Part shown: in pieces, positions 51,583 to 61,719 of the stretch
How the letters are laid out: each line of letters begins with the position of its first letter
Numbering within the stretch: position 1 is the first letter of the stretch
DNA from: Phoebastria nigripes
Lineage: Eukaryota > Chordata > Aves > Procellariiformes > Diomedeidae
DNA: 64,000 nt
Assembly (NCBI GenBank): GCA_035582835.1
Contig: JAYKAV010003352.1
Coordinates: 150,006 to 214,005 of the forward strand
Direction: 5' to 3'
The notes under the pieces: model-generated
The model's database searches: none
What the model saw: the letters and a program-made list of their open reading frames with translations, nothing else
Told to the model about the DNA's origin: nothing
Program-made: the position numbers and the translations under genes

Positions 51583-53024
51583 TGAACGCTCACAGATGTG
51601 TGTGAGACCACAGTAGACAGTCAGTTCTGCTTCTGCTCAGCTCACCAGAGGGTGAGAGACTATTTTTTCCCCATTTTTTACCTGTTCTGCTGTGCAGAGC
51701 TCTACTGAAGTCATGGAAGCAAACCTGTAGGTATTCAGAGGTCCCCATAGGCTGAGAATTCAGATTAAAGTATCCAAAACCAGGCTTTGCCAAGATCATC
51801 AGTAAGTCAATGCACCTGAAATTTTCATACAACAAGTTTTAGTTCATTTAAGTTTACCCAAGGTGGGAGGGTCGTGATAAATTTGGATCCAATTTTTTGT
51901 CTGATTTGATGAAAGTGGCAGAGAAAATTAAGACTCTCCTGACTTTAGGAACTTAAGCCTTCAAATTAATTTCAAATTCCAGGAAATATCTAATAAAATC
52001 ACTGCAGCTGACACTGTTCAAATTGCCAATATATTCAAAAGCAATTTAGAAGTGCCAAAGCGATGACATGCCAGGCCAGCCTCTGCTACTGTCTGCATCC
52101 AGTGGCACCAAGTCCTCTGCTGGAAAGCCAAGGGGCCAGGTCACGCGCTCTCAGTGCTGATCGCTGGCAAAGCTTTTTCTTAAGAAACCACTTAAGCAGC
52201 TCCAGACTGGCCCTTTAGATAACCTGTCTGATTACTTTCACCCTTAAATCCACTTAAATATGAGACTTACAAAATGATAGATCTTAAAAACAGAAGGGAA
52301 CCCTTTTTTTTGGGTGTGGAGAGGAATCATTTCATTTCTTATCACAACCAAAAATTGCTTTCACACTCTGCACCTGGGCTGTGCAAGTCAGGCAGGATTA
52401 GCTCTTTGCAGAAAACCCCTTTTTAAACTACACAGAGAATTTAAGTAGTACCTGNGCCTTTCAGTGGCTTCCTCCCTGCAGCGGCTTTCTGTGCATGCCA
52501 CCGAGGGGGGGTTAGCAGATGGCATGGCTAACAGTGTGAAACGTTTTGATTTACCTGAATGCCTACCCATTAGCTCTGAGAGAAACGACTGCTGTCAGCT
52601 CTGCTAGTCTGGTAAAAATTACATTGCTTCTCCAACCCCCTTTGCTTTGATCTGCCCTTTTTGGGTATCGCTGCCGTCCATGCTCACAAGCGAAACATGC
52701 AGCAGAGTCAACAGCATCAAATACCCACGGCAGCGCAGGTCACCAAGACAGCCTGTGCACAAAAACCGTACACAGAAAGTCGTCTGTCTGAGCCCCACAC
52801 AAATCCCCAGCACACCACAAGTTAATGCACTGCTTATATCTAATTAAGCATGCAAGGTGGCATCCCCAGGCAGGTGACCAGAATCAGGAGACACCAGAAA
52901 ATGATAAGAGGAATGACCTGGAAACCAACAAAGTTTTACTGAGGGGGGAGGGTTTGGTTTCATTTTTTTTTTCTCTCCTCTCACCTCACTTGTGCCTCTG
53001 CTCTCTTTTTTGACCCATGTTTAG

Positions 53025-53152
53025 GTTAAAAACTAGCTGTTACTCATTTTGGCGTGTGCATGCCAAATCACAGGAGTTACCAGGGCAAAGGCCCTTCCTT
53101 CGAAGTCGGCAGCCAGACGCTTTAGGGCACCCTCTCAGACCTCATGGCGGTG
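53025..53152 (+). other. candidate untranslated or partial exon
   Basis: A long pyrimidine-rich run (from about 52963) ends in 'gtttag' at 53019-53024, a plausible 3' splice site. After 128 bases comes 'gcggtg' followed by GTAAGTG (donor GT at 53153-53154), a strong 5' splice site. One reading frame stays open across the segment, but the peptide has no recognisable feature and codon use does not stand out. It could be an exon of a long non-coding RNA on the plus strand. It could equally be chance pairing of two good-looking sites in a large non-coding window. Confidence 0.2.
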
Positions 53153-54940
53153 GTAAGTGTGGAGCTCTCCCTTGTGCCCGGGTGCGGTGGGACGTGGGAC
53201 AGCCTGGGCTGCCCTCTCTGCTGATGCTTTCTGGCTCTACTGATTTGTAGACTCTCTGCAGTGCAGCTGCTCTGTGGGCAGCTTTAGCAGGCAGGGCTTG
53301 ATGGAAGGTTTTGCAGAAGTATGGAGCCGTGATGGTGCTGGCATGACAAATGAAAGCAAAAGCAGCTCTTGGCCTGAGCACAGAAGCTGTTTATTACCTG
53401 CAAGCACAACAGGCTTCAGGGGACGCTGTTCAGTGGCTAGCAGCACCGCTCGCAGAGCTGTAGAACATGAGCTGCTCTACAGGAGGAGAGCAGATACTAT
53501 GTGTGCCAGGGTTTGACCTTCCTCTCATTCTGGAGCAAACTGGGAGAAATCCTACCAGGTCCATGGAGAACTTGGCTCCTAGTTTCTAGAAACGCTGCTC
53601 CCGCAGGAGCGAGCTGGTGTGTCTGCACCTGCATGAAACAGTCTTGAGATCTAACCTGTCCACTGCAAATGAAGCAATAGAGGTGTAAGACGGTGACAGG
53701 TCATAAACTCAAATCTTTGATGCTATCAGCCAGACCAATTTCTGCTCCAATATTCAACAGGAGCTTTTGGAAGGGTGAGATAATGGCTTGGGAATTGCAG
53801 CTGGCCTAAGCATAGCACAGTGAAATCTCTATCTAGCTGAGAGTGTGACACATTTAAACCGAATCAACAGCGTATTTATTTTATTATAATCCTGTAATAG
53901 CAACAATGACCTCAGAGCGGGGTCTTTTCTGAGCACTAGAGATTAGCTGGGGTTAACAGTCCCCAGGACGCTGATCTCTCCAAGGCNGTGATGAAGATGT
54001 GGAGCCTTTTAAAAGGATTCATTACTGGCTGCTGAAGTCTCCATGTTACAGCCCCATAAGATCTAGGCATGTTTTTAATAAGCCAGGTCTGGCCCTCCAT
54101 CACCCCATGCATTGCCTCCTAGCCAAAACTGCTTTCTTCTGGCATTTTTAGCAGCGTGTCTGTTCTCACTGCAAGTTTGCTTCCTCTGCGGTTTTGTAGC
54201 ATGTTGCCTTCCATGCTGGTAGGGCCAACATAAGGGGAAGTAGGTGGGGAAATGCCACTCCTGTTCCTCTGCCAAAAGCAGAGGAGAACTCTGCCTTCTA
54301 TCTTTAGTTTGGGGGAAGCAGCATTCCCTCCTGCTTCCCTTTCCTGCGCCGCTGTGCAGCGAGGGCTCCCCGGCGGTTCAGGCTGTTTCGGCTGGATGAA
54401 GGGCGGAGTTGGTGGCTGTTAGTCAGCTTGGAGACGCTCAGTGCTTCTCCTTCTGCGTGCCTGCCCTTGCCCTACTGAGTCTCAGGGCTTTTGCACCACA
54501 GTGCATGCGATAAGAATCAAGCCAGGGGAAGTGCACATAAACTCAAGACTTAATTTTTAAAAATCTGCCTTTGCAGAATGATTAAAAACAAGAGGCCATT
54601 TAAAAAGCGTTACCAGGATTTTGGAAGTATCAAGAACATTTTGGCACCTCTGCTGCCCATAGTACGTTGTCCTGGTGTAATTTCTTGAGTCGCTATGTGA
54701 TGTTTTAGCTCCTGGCTAGATAATTATCAGACAAATATCCCATAATGCAGAAACATCAAGTCATTATCAGACCCTGGAAGAAAAAAGTAAAATCAAACTA
54801 AATACAAAATAAAGCAATATCCTACAAACAAGTGATCTGTCTGATACCATTCTTCTGCTGGAGGCATCTCCATTAAGTTCCAGTGACAGCAGATGGAAGG
54901 CAGGGTGCAGAGAGGCCTCTAGGAAGACTTCTTCGAGCCT
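53153..54940. other. gene-free stretch
   Basis: No gene is seen. CpG is slightly raised around 54345-54410. One N lies at 53987. Confidence 0.5.
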
Positions 54941-54954
54941 GTGCTAAACTTGCT

Positions 54955-55030
54955 TTTAACTACAATTACAAAGTCAATTAGAAAGTCATTTCAGCACTAA
55001 TGAAACAACGAATGATTGATACTTAATGGT
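54955..55030. promoter_or_regulatory. candidate enhancer-like homeodomain site cluster
   Basis: Within about 75 bases lie ACAATTAC, TCAATTAGA, ACTAATGA, ATGATTGAT and CTTAATGG. These are AATTA/TAAT cores of the Antennapedia type, plus a TGATTGAT that suits PBX or MEIS partners. The surrounding sequence is AT-rich, so chance contributes. Conservation cannot be seen from one genome. Confidence 0.25.
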
Positions 55031-55390
55031 CTTGGCAGGCAATCCAGCCCAGTAAATACAGCTGAACAAAAAAAGGCAATTCAAAGTTACAAGACATCAA
55101 AAGTTTAGGGTTTTTGTGTGTCTATATATATGTATGTGAATGCATGTATTCCAAAATCAAAGCATTTCAGTTTGGGGTTGCAAATGAGTGTCTTTAACAA
55201 GAGCTGAGTTCATACTCCCAGCCATTCCTGTGTAACCCATAATGTGCTCAGCCTGGCAAATCTGGTTCCAGATCCCAGGCTGGATTCGGAGCACTTCACT
55301 GTCCAGATCAGGTGTCAGGCGGTCATTTCGCCTCTTCTCCAGGTAGCAGCATGCTTTGTGCAGAAGTAGGGGTGAAGGAAGCATAAAACC

Positions 55391-55440
55391 AGATATATTA
55401 TATATTATATATATTATAGATAATATATTTCTTTATAAAT
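55391..55440. repeat. TA-rich microsatellite tract
   Basis: A run of tatat, tatta and ataga units, able to form local A/T hairpins. Confidence 0.8.
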
Positions 55441-56888
55441 ACACACACATATAGATGTATATATATTTCTAGATGCCTCTGCCCTGAAGAGGCAATAGGT
55501 CAATGCATTATGCTGTTCTCTTTCCTGTGGCTTCTACTGCTCTCTCTGGGTTTAAAAGCAATATTGATGTTGTGGTGTCTTGGCCTACAAATCTAATCCC
55601 AGATGAGATTAGGAATCCTCTCTGCAGCAGGAGGAGAATCCTAGGGGGGGATTCAGACTAAATCCAGCTGCTGAGATAGACGTTTCTGAGCTTTGTCCAA
55701 ACGGAAAATCTCAAATTTCAGTCCTCGGAGTAGACAAGTTTTTCCTTCACCGTGGTACAGCAGCGCAGAGCTGGGTGACGGCAGGGCTCTCCAGCGTGAG
55801 CAAAGGCAGATGCCCAAAGCTGATGCAACGCAGAAGAATTAAAACAGCTGTAGGGAAAGTGCTGCAGTACAAACTATTTGAGCAAAACCTCTTTAATGTA
55901 GATATGCTGTCCACACACAGATCCAGTTTAAAACTTAATACTAGAGCAGAGCTTCTTGTGTGTTATAATTATGTCATAGAAGTTTGATTAGCAAGAGGAA
56001 TTTCCTTAGTTTTCCTGTAATCCTAGTGAAACCCGATTACAGCAAGGAAACCTTTTTGCAAGGAAAATGAAATTTCTGGGATGTCCTTTTCATTTCCAGT
56101 GAAAAATGCCAAAGGTCTGTTCATGGTGACAGTTACATCACTGTAAATGCAGGATAACTCCACTGGACATGGTAAAGCTCTTTCTTCTCATGCAGCCTGT
56201 GGTGTGCCTAGCTTGGCTATGGAGCTTCTCTAGTGTTTTTCTCTGCCATGGTTGCGTGAAGATGCCAGGATCGGAGGCTGTTACCTTTGGGCCTGGACAC
56301 ACACACAGACACTGTCTGAAAGAGTTTGACCTATACGTTTTAACCATGCTTTATACTTCCCATCTGAGGATTTCANTGTTCTTTAAAGGTACATTCATGG
56401 TGCCTAATCACCTCTGAGGCAACCACTTTCTTGAGGTCTTGGTTTCAGAAAAGTGACACATGTGTGATCTGTGTGGGTACAATCACTGCCCACCCTGTGC
56501 TCTTTCCATCACTCCTGTGTCCTGTATCTCCTTTCTCTGTGCACTTACATGGAAAGGTGCAATTTAACTGCAAAAGAATAGCAGTGCACAAAGCGATTGG
56601 CCAGACTGAAACATTTACTTAAGGCCGTTTGTTTATAGCATCCTTTCACTCACCACAAGACCGTTTTTTGTTTTAATCCAGGCATATGAGGGCTGCATCT
56701 TACAGATGTTACAGGCTTAAGCTGCCCTGAGAACACACCACCTTCCTTACTCCTGGGACCCATGAGCTGGGTTTTTCTCGTAATGCATTTGGTCTCTCTC
56801 TAGAGAGGCTGCTGTAAAATGATTGCTGAACCCATCTCCAGTTCACTCCTGCTAATTAAACACCTCTGGTTCAGTGCTCACTCGCTCA

Positions 56889-56950
56889 TTTTTTTTTTCC
56901 TTTTCTTCCTTTTTTCTTTTTCTTTTTTTTTTCTTTTTTTCTTTTTTTTT
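56889..56950 (+). repeat. T/C-rich low-complexity tract
   Basis: About 60 bases of T with scattered C, followed by 'ggctag'. It is the longest homopyrimidine run in the window. Confidence 0.9.
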
Positions 56951-57059
56951 GGCTAGTTCCAAGAGGATATTATTTTTAGCTCTGGAGGGTTAAAGGGGAA
57001 GGGAATTGTGCCAGAATCAGGTTGTTAGGAGATGGGGAGAGAGGAAAAAATGCTGGGGG

Positions 57060-57760
57060 TGGGGGGAGATCTGCAATGATTAAAATTCCATCTAATAATA
57101 AGACAGAAAGCTCTGGTGCATGGGCCCAGCCTAAATTAAGCTCCTGAATTAGAAGCGCTTTCCAAAATTCCTCTCTAGACAATTTAATTAGGCGACAGGT
57201 ATTTCCGGAGTCACACGGTGGTTCCACTTGGCAGTAAATAAAGCCTCCAAGAATTTTTACCCTAGAATCCAATGAAGAAAACAAAACAAAACCTTCAGCA
57301 GGAGACAGAGCGGCGTGTTGTGAAATTGGCCTGGCTCCGCGCGCCGCGGGCATGCTCTGCCTGCAGCCGTCCGCCCCCTCCCTCCCCATCTCACCCCCTG
57401 CCCAACTCTGGTAATAAATGGTGTACCAGCACAATCCCGATTAAGGGGCCAGGAGGTTAATCTCTAGGTCGCTATCTGATAAAGTCCATATCCAGGCACT
57501 GTACTCCACAGCCTATTGATAATCTTGGGGCTTACTATTATTTAGTGTCGGTGCTGGATTGAGGTGTACAGTCTGCAGTCCTGGCACAAACGATGCGATC
57601 CATCTAAGTCAGCTTTGCTCTTTTCTTATGCTGTTCACCCCCGTCGGCCCCCCCTCCCTCTCTGGTGCAGTGATTAAGGATGCAGGATCCCCAGCCCCTC
57701 GCTGACAGCACTGAGCACTGAGGAGAGGTGATGCCGTTGCATTAGGCAGTCTGGAGGAGG
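57060..57760. promoter_or_regulatory. candidate conserved regulatory element with clustered TAATC/GATTA sites
   Basis: The first part (57075-57200) has TGATTAAA, AAATTAAG, GAATTAG and TTTAATTAGG homeodomain-type cores. A CpG-dense patch follows at about 57310-57372. The second part has GATTAAGG at 57439-57446, GTTAATCTC at 57456-57464, GATAATCTT near 57518-57526 and GATTAAGGA at 57672-57680. TAATC/GATTA is the core for bicoid-class (OTX, PITX, CRX, GSC) homeodomains. The mix of dense motifs and a CpG patch is typical of developmental enhancers. Function is inferred from motifs only. Confidence 0.3.
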
Positions 57761-57769
57761 GGAGAAAGA

Positions 57770-58301
57770 GGGACTCAAACCAAGCAAAAACTCAAAACCA
57801 TCAAACCCTTTATTCCTCATTTATAATTAATAAACAATAATTAAAAAAATAAATAATGAAGTCAATTATTTCCTTTTATGGTGTAAATGATCTTTGTAAC
57901 CCATGAAAGCAAGACTTATACCCCTCCCTCCAAAAAATCTACCCAGACATTGCTATGCTGAACAATGTGTAGTGACACAACAAAGGAGATGCATTACTTT
58001 TACCTGAAAGGTATCACTGGTTTTATTTCAGACACAAGGACAAGTGTAACAACGTAGGCCATGTACTGATAGGAAAAATGGGAATTTCCAGAATTCCCAG
58101 AAAATATTCCTTCCAGCCACACTGATTTTGTCATCATCTTCTTTCTACTGGCTGGTCTTGTACTAATTCTTCCTTAATTCCACTCCCAAACATTAGATGC
58201 TGCCTTAACATTGTCTTGGAAACACTACATGTATGAAAATATTCTTTAGATTTCCTTGGGGTGAAAAAGAGAGAAATTAAAAACCAGAGTTATCAACAGA
58301 G
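57770..58301. other. gene-free AT-rich stretch
   Basis: No gene is seen. An A/T-rich block lies at 57818-57866. Confidence 0.5.
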
Positions 58302-58376
58302 TGTCCAAGTCGTAGGCACCCAACTCCCATGGAATATCGGTCTGTGTGACATCATTAAGTGACTTCAGGAGTCCCT
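58302..58376 (+). repeat. ancient amniote repeat fragment
   Basis: 'gtaggcacccaactcccatg' (58311-58330) and 'attaagtgacttcaggagtc' (58353-58372) match the old 'aggtgcctaactcccattga...taagtgacttaggagtccc' unit, in the same group as 17028-17117 and 49820-49870. Confidence 0.6.
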
Positions 58377-59630
58377 ACTGGAGAGTAATGTCTTCACCAG
58401 TAGCCTCTCCAATATCGAGGGCTGTATGGACAGACAGGCTGAGCAACTCTAAATTCAAATTAAGCACACAGAATGAGTGGAAATTTGGAAAATTCTTAAG
58501 GATTTTTAGTATGTGAGAGTCAACACAATGCTCATGGGAAGAGTGCTTGTTTCTCATGTGGGTGTTCTAACCTTTAGCAAACACAGTCCCTAGTAACTAC
58601 CAGCTATTGCCAGGAAGAATTGCCTAATGCTTCGGGAAATGGCATGGGCTTGCATTCCTTGAGCCAGGCATCCTGGAGCAGTCCTCTGCCTTTCTTCTTG
58701 AGTGGGTGTCTGAATGTCCAGGTTAGGAGGATGTTGGGGATAAAACATCAATTTTTGCACCGGGCTGGAAGAACAGAGAGTATTTAAATTCATTCTTGTT
58801 TGTAGAGAACTTTAAAATTATTCAAATGTATCTGTGTTCCCATTTAACATATAATAATGATTTCATTTAAATCTGAAGGGATTCTTCTAGTTGCAAGAGT
58901 TATTACTCCATTTTAATTAAATATCCATTGATTTCTAAAACAAAGGAAAACACTCGTGCTTATTGAGATTTTACTGTGATATTCAGTATAACGTGGATCT
59001 ATTGTATGGTTTAATCCTCTGCAAATTTGCATTTAATAAAGGACAGTTAATATATAGCAAAAGATTAATTAAGAAAATGTAATCAGATGGCAAAAGAATC
59101 ATTGGAAATGGCAAAAAGGTGAACTGATGGTTAGTTTAAAATCAGACCAGACAAAGCTCTCACCACTGAATTCAAAGGCACTTTTGTCATTTAATTCGTG
59201 TGGAGCAGTTCCAGTTCCACACCTCTGTGCAGAAAACCATTTTGTGATGCTAGTGGGATGTTGTGGGGACCCTGATAGATTGTGCTACTATGGAATGAAG
59301 CTTATTTCAATTGATTACGATGATATAACAGCTCCTTTGTGCAACCTGCAGCTTGGCACCTAGCTCTCCCTGTGCTTTGTATGAGGCTAGCTCATCTGAC
59401 ATGTTAAGGGAGTCTCTAGCCCAAGTCAGATAGCCAAGAACAAGACACTGCCTTATTGAACTTGATTTTCTTCTGTAGACCTTAATGTATGTAGACTTTC
59501 TCTGAGGCCTTTTTTGCACACAAAACTAATATCAAATTGGAGGTCAATTTAAAAATATCATTAGGAACATCAAGTCCTTTTCATGTGATAGACATTATTT
59601 TTTTTCTCTTTGGCCAATTGGAAATCCTAA

Positions 59631-59648
59631 AAAAATAAATTTATTTTT
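59631..59648. repeat. 18-bp A/T palindrome
   Basis: AAAAATAAATTTATTTTT is self-complementary but low in complexity. Confidence 0.7.
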
Positions 59649-59833
59649 AATCTAACTTGTTTTTGGTTTAGTCCACAAAGGAAACATTGAGGTCTCATGT
59701 ATTTATACAGCTAAGACATTTTAAAGTACTGTTTGGAACAGTTACTAAGTCTGAGAGTCAAGGCTGGAAAGCATTAGCCCAGAAACTCTGTTTAATATGG
59801 ACTTGATGATACGTGCTATAAAATCATTGCCTG

Positions 59834-59882
59834 AAAAAAAAAAAAAGAAAAAAAAAAAGAGAGGAAGAAAAGAAGAAAAAAA
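59834..59882 (+). repeat. A-rich purine tract
   Basis: Almost pure A with G interruptions. It lies about 20 bases from the minus-strand donor at 59901-59903, where it would form a T/C-rich stretch inside the intron. Confidence 0.85.
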
Positions 59883-59903
59883 CCCCTCTCAGCTCTCACT
59901 TAC

Positions 59904-59991
59904 CTGAATTGCAGCTTCAAAATTCTTCCCCTATATTCACCATATGCACTGCTCTTCATCCAAGTGTTGGGTTTCCCACGGTGCTGCCAAT
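59904..59991 (-). CDS. candidate internal coding exon, gene not recognised
   Basis: On the minus strand a pyrimidine-leaning stretch ends in 'attttactttccag' (plus 59992-60005), a strong acceptor. The 88-base segment then ends at CAATTCAG followed by GTAAGTG (donor at 59901-59903 and below), a near-perfect donor. One frame is open throughout with 28 full codons, two bases entering and two leaving. The peptide begins WQHRGKPNTWMK, continues SSAYGEYRG and ends RILKLQF. It is hydrophilic and of normal composition, with two Trp residues; the other two frames are closed. I do not recognise the protein family. The exon length is typical for vertebrates and the strand agrees with the recursive-splice candidate at 17697-17835. 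An open frame this short is not rare by chance, so the call rests mainly on the two splice sites. Confidence 0.3.
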
Positions 59992-61302
59992 CTGGAAAGT
60001 AAAATATTAAGGCATGTAAAAAACAATGAATCCTGCCCATTAATTGTTTATTTTTTCATTTGGTTCCTGCCTAGCACGACATCTTCCATCTGAGAAAGCC
60101 ATTAACACTGGGAAGACGGGCACTGAATAAGCGTTTTGCTGGAAATAGGACATGTTTGCTTTCTTTGGAAGGTGAAAGTAGTGGAAGAAATAGAATTTGA
60201 CAATAGGGTGAAACTGCAAAAAAATAGGGGTGGGAGGTGGATTTATAAAAGAGAAAGCACGTATTTCTTACCATAAAGACTTCTGCTTGGATTTTCATGC
60301 ATATACACGCCACTACATCTTAACAGCTGCTTTGAAATACCTCTGTCCTGGTAAAAATGCTATGGATTCACAGTGTCTGAGCTTTTTTCCATATGACTCT
60401 ATCATATTGTTTGTGTTGCTAAATTTGGCTTTAACGTAAAGTTGAGAAGAATAGTCCCGCAGTGAGCAGAAAGCCCCAGAGGCTCTCCCGTGCAGGCAGG
60501 TGATGTGCAGCCTGTCCCACACAGCGCTGCCAGAGCCCCTCAGCCTTGCTCTTCCATGCTTTTCCCCATATTTCGTTCTAATTCTGGTCCTATATTTCAG
60601 ATTAGGCCAGAATCGCATCTGCTTAGACCTTGGTGATGCTGCAAAAGATGAAATAACATTTCAGACTTCGTTCAGATATAGGTTTGATTTGCATGATCTG
60701 TACTCACACTTTTTCTTGGCGTTATGCTATGCAAATATTTGAGGCAATCGACTTTCACTTGCATGGAACCTGGTAAACGATCAACTTCAAACTGCTGCAT
60801 TCAAAAGTCACTCGGGTTATCCTCTCGTTGGAGTCTCAGGAGATGGAAGCCTGCCATAAATTGTCTTTCAGTCAGGACCTGGGCAAGGATGATTTGGCGA
60901 CCTTTTTCTTATGTTGTGTCAAGAATCATGCCCCCAGAAAAAGGACTGGAAGGAAGCTCGTGAGATTGTCTAGAACATGGATTGGCCACAAAGTGGCATT
61001 GATTCAATGGGTGTCTTTCCTGACAGATGGTTATTTAACCTGTTCGTAACTGTCTCCAGCAGTGGAGATTCAGTGTCTAAACATTTCCATGCACTGCAGA
61101 ACAGGAGCACCCTGTCCCTCCCGTGACCTCAGGTTGTGCACTCATGTGTCCAAGTTTTTTGAACTAGACACAGACTACAGGCACAGCCCTGGGGGAATAG
61201 GTGGGGTGTAAAATTCCTCAGCTCAGGATGAGCACTGAGATGACACTTTGTCTCAGTCTCTCCTTTAGTCACAATTCTTGTGTTCATTTTTTTTTCCACC
61301 AG

Positions 61303-61392
61303 GAGGTAAAAAAATTACTGTTGGCTTATAGTAACAGCAAAGCAGAATCCTTTCCACTGCAGCTGAGAACACGCTGGTCAGACAGCACAAAG
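61303..61392 (+). other. weak candidate coding exon, plus strand
   Basis: A T-rich tract followed by 'ccaccag' (acceptor AG at 61301-61302) precedes 90 bases that end in CACAAAG followed by GTAAATC (donor at 61393-61394). The segment is exactly 30 codons with no split codon and lies inside an unusually long open frame (172 codons, 61201-61719). Its translation starts EVKKLLLAYSNSK and ends RWSDSTK; no domain is recognised. A 146-codon frame is open on the opposite strand over the same DNA, which weakens the case. The donor is only fair. Confidence 0.15.
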
Positions 61393-61719
61393 GTAAATCC
61401 AAGATTTTGCCATACCCTGTATGTTCCTTCTCTTATGCTCAGTTTCCATTGTGCATTTTTTAAAGGTTCAGGACTAGCTAGGACATACAAAGATAAAAGG
61501 GACTTTCTGGCTCTCTGCTGTAGGCCACTGTCTAAGATAGGCAAGGAAAAAAAGTTAAATATAACCTTTGCACCCAGCCAGCAAATCTCAGGAGGGCTGA
61601 TGTTTCCTCTAGGATGCTCCAAGTTTAAAACTCCCTTAACCTGTTTATCAGATCCTGCTCCCTTAGTATCCGTACCCCTGGTGAATTCTGATTTTCTTCC
61701 TGACTCACAAGATTTATAG

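Noticed and set aside
61201..61719. 172-codon plus-strand ORF taken as a whole gene
   Set aside because: It is opposed by a 146-codon ORF on the other strand and has no recognised domain. Only the inner 90-base segment with splice-like borders was kept, as a weak candidate.
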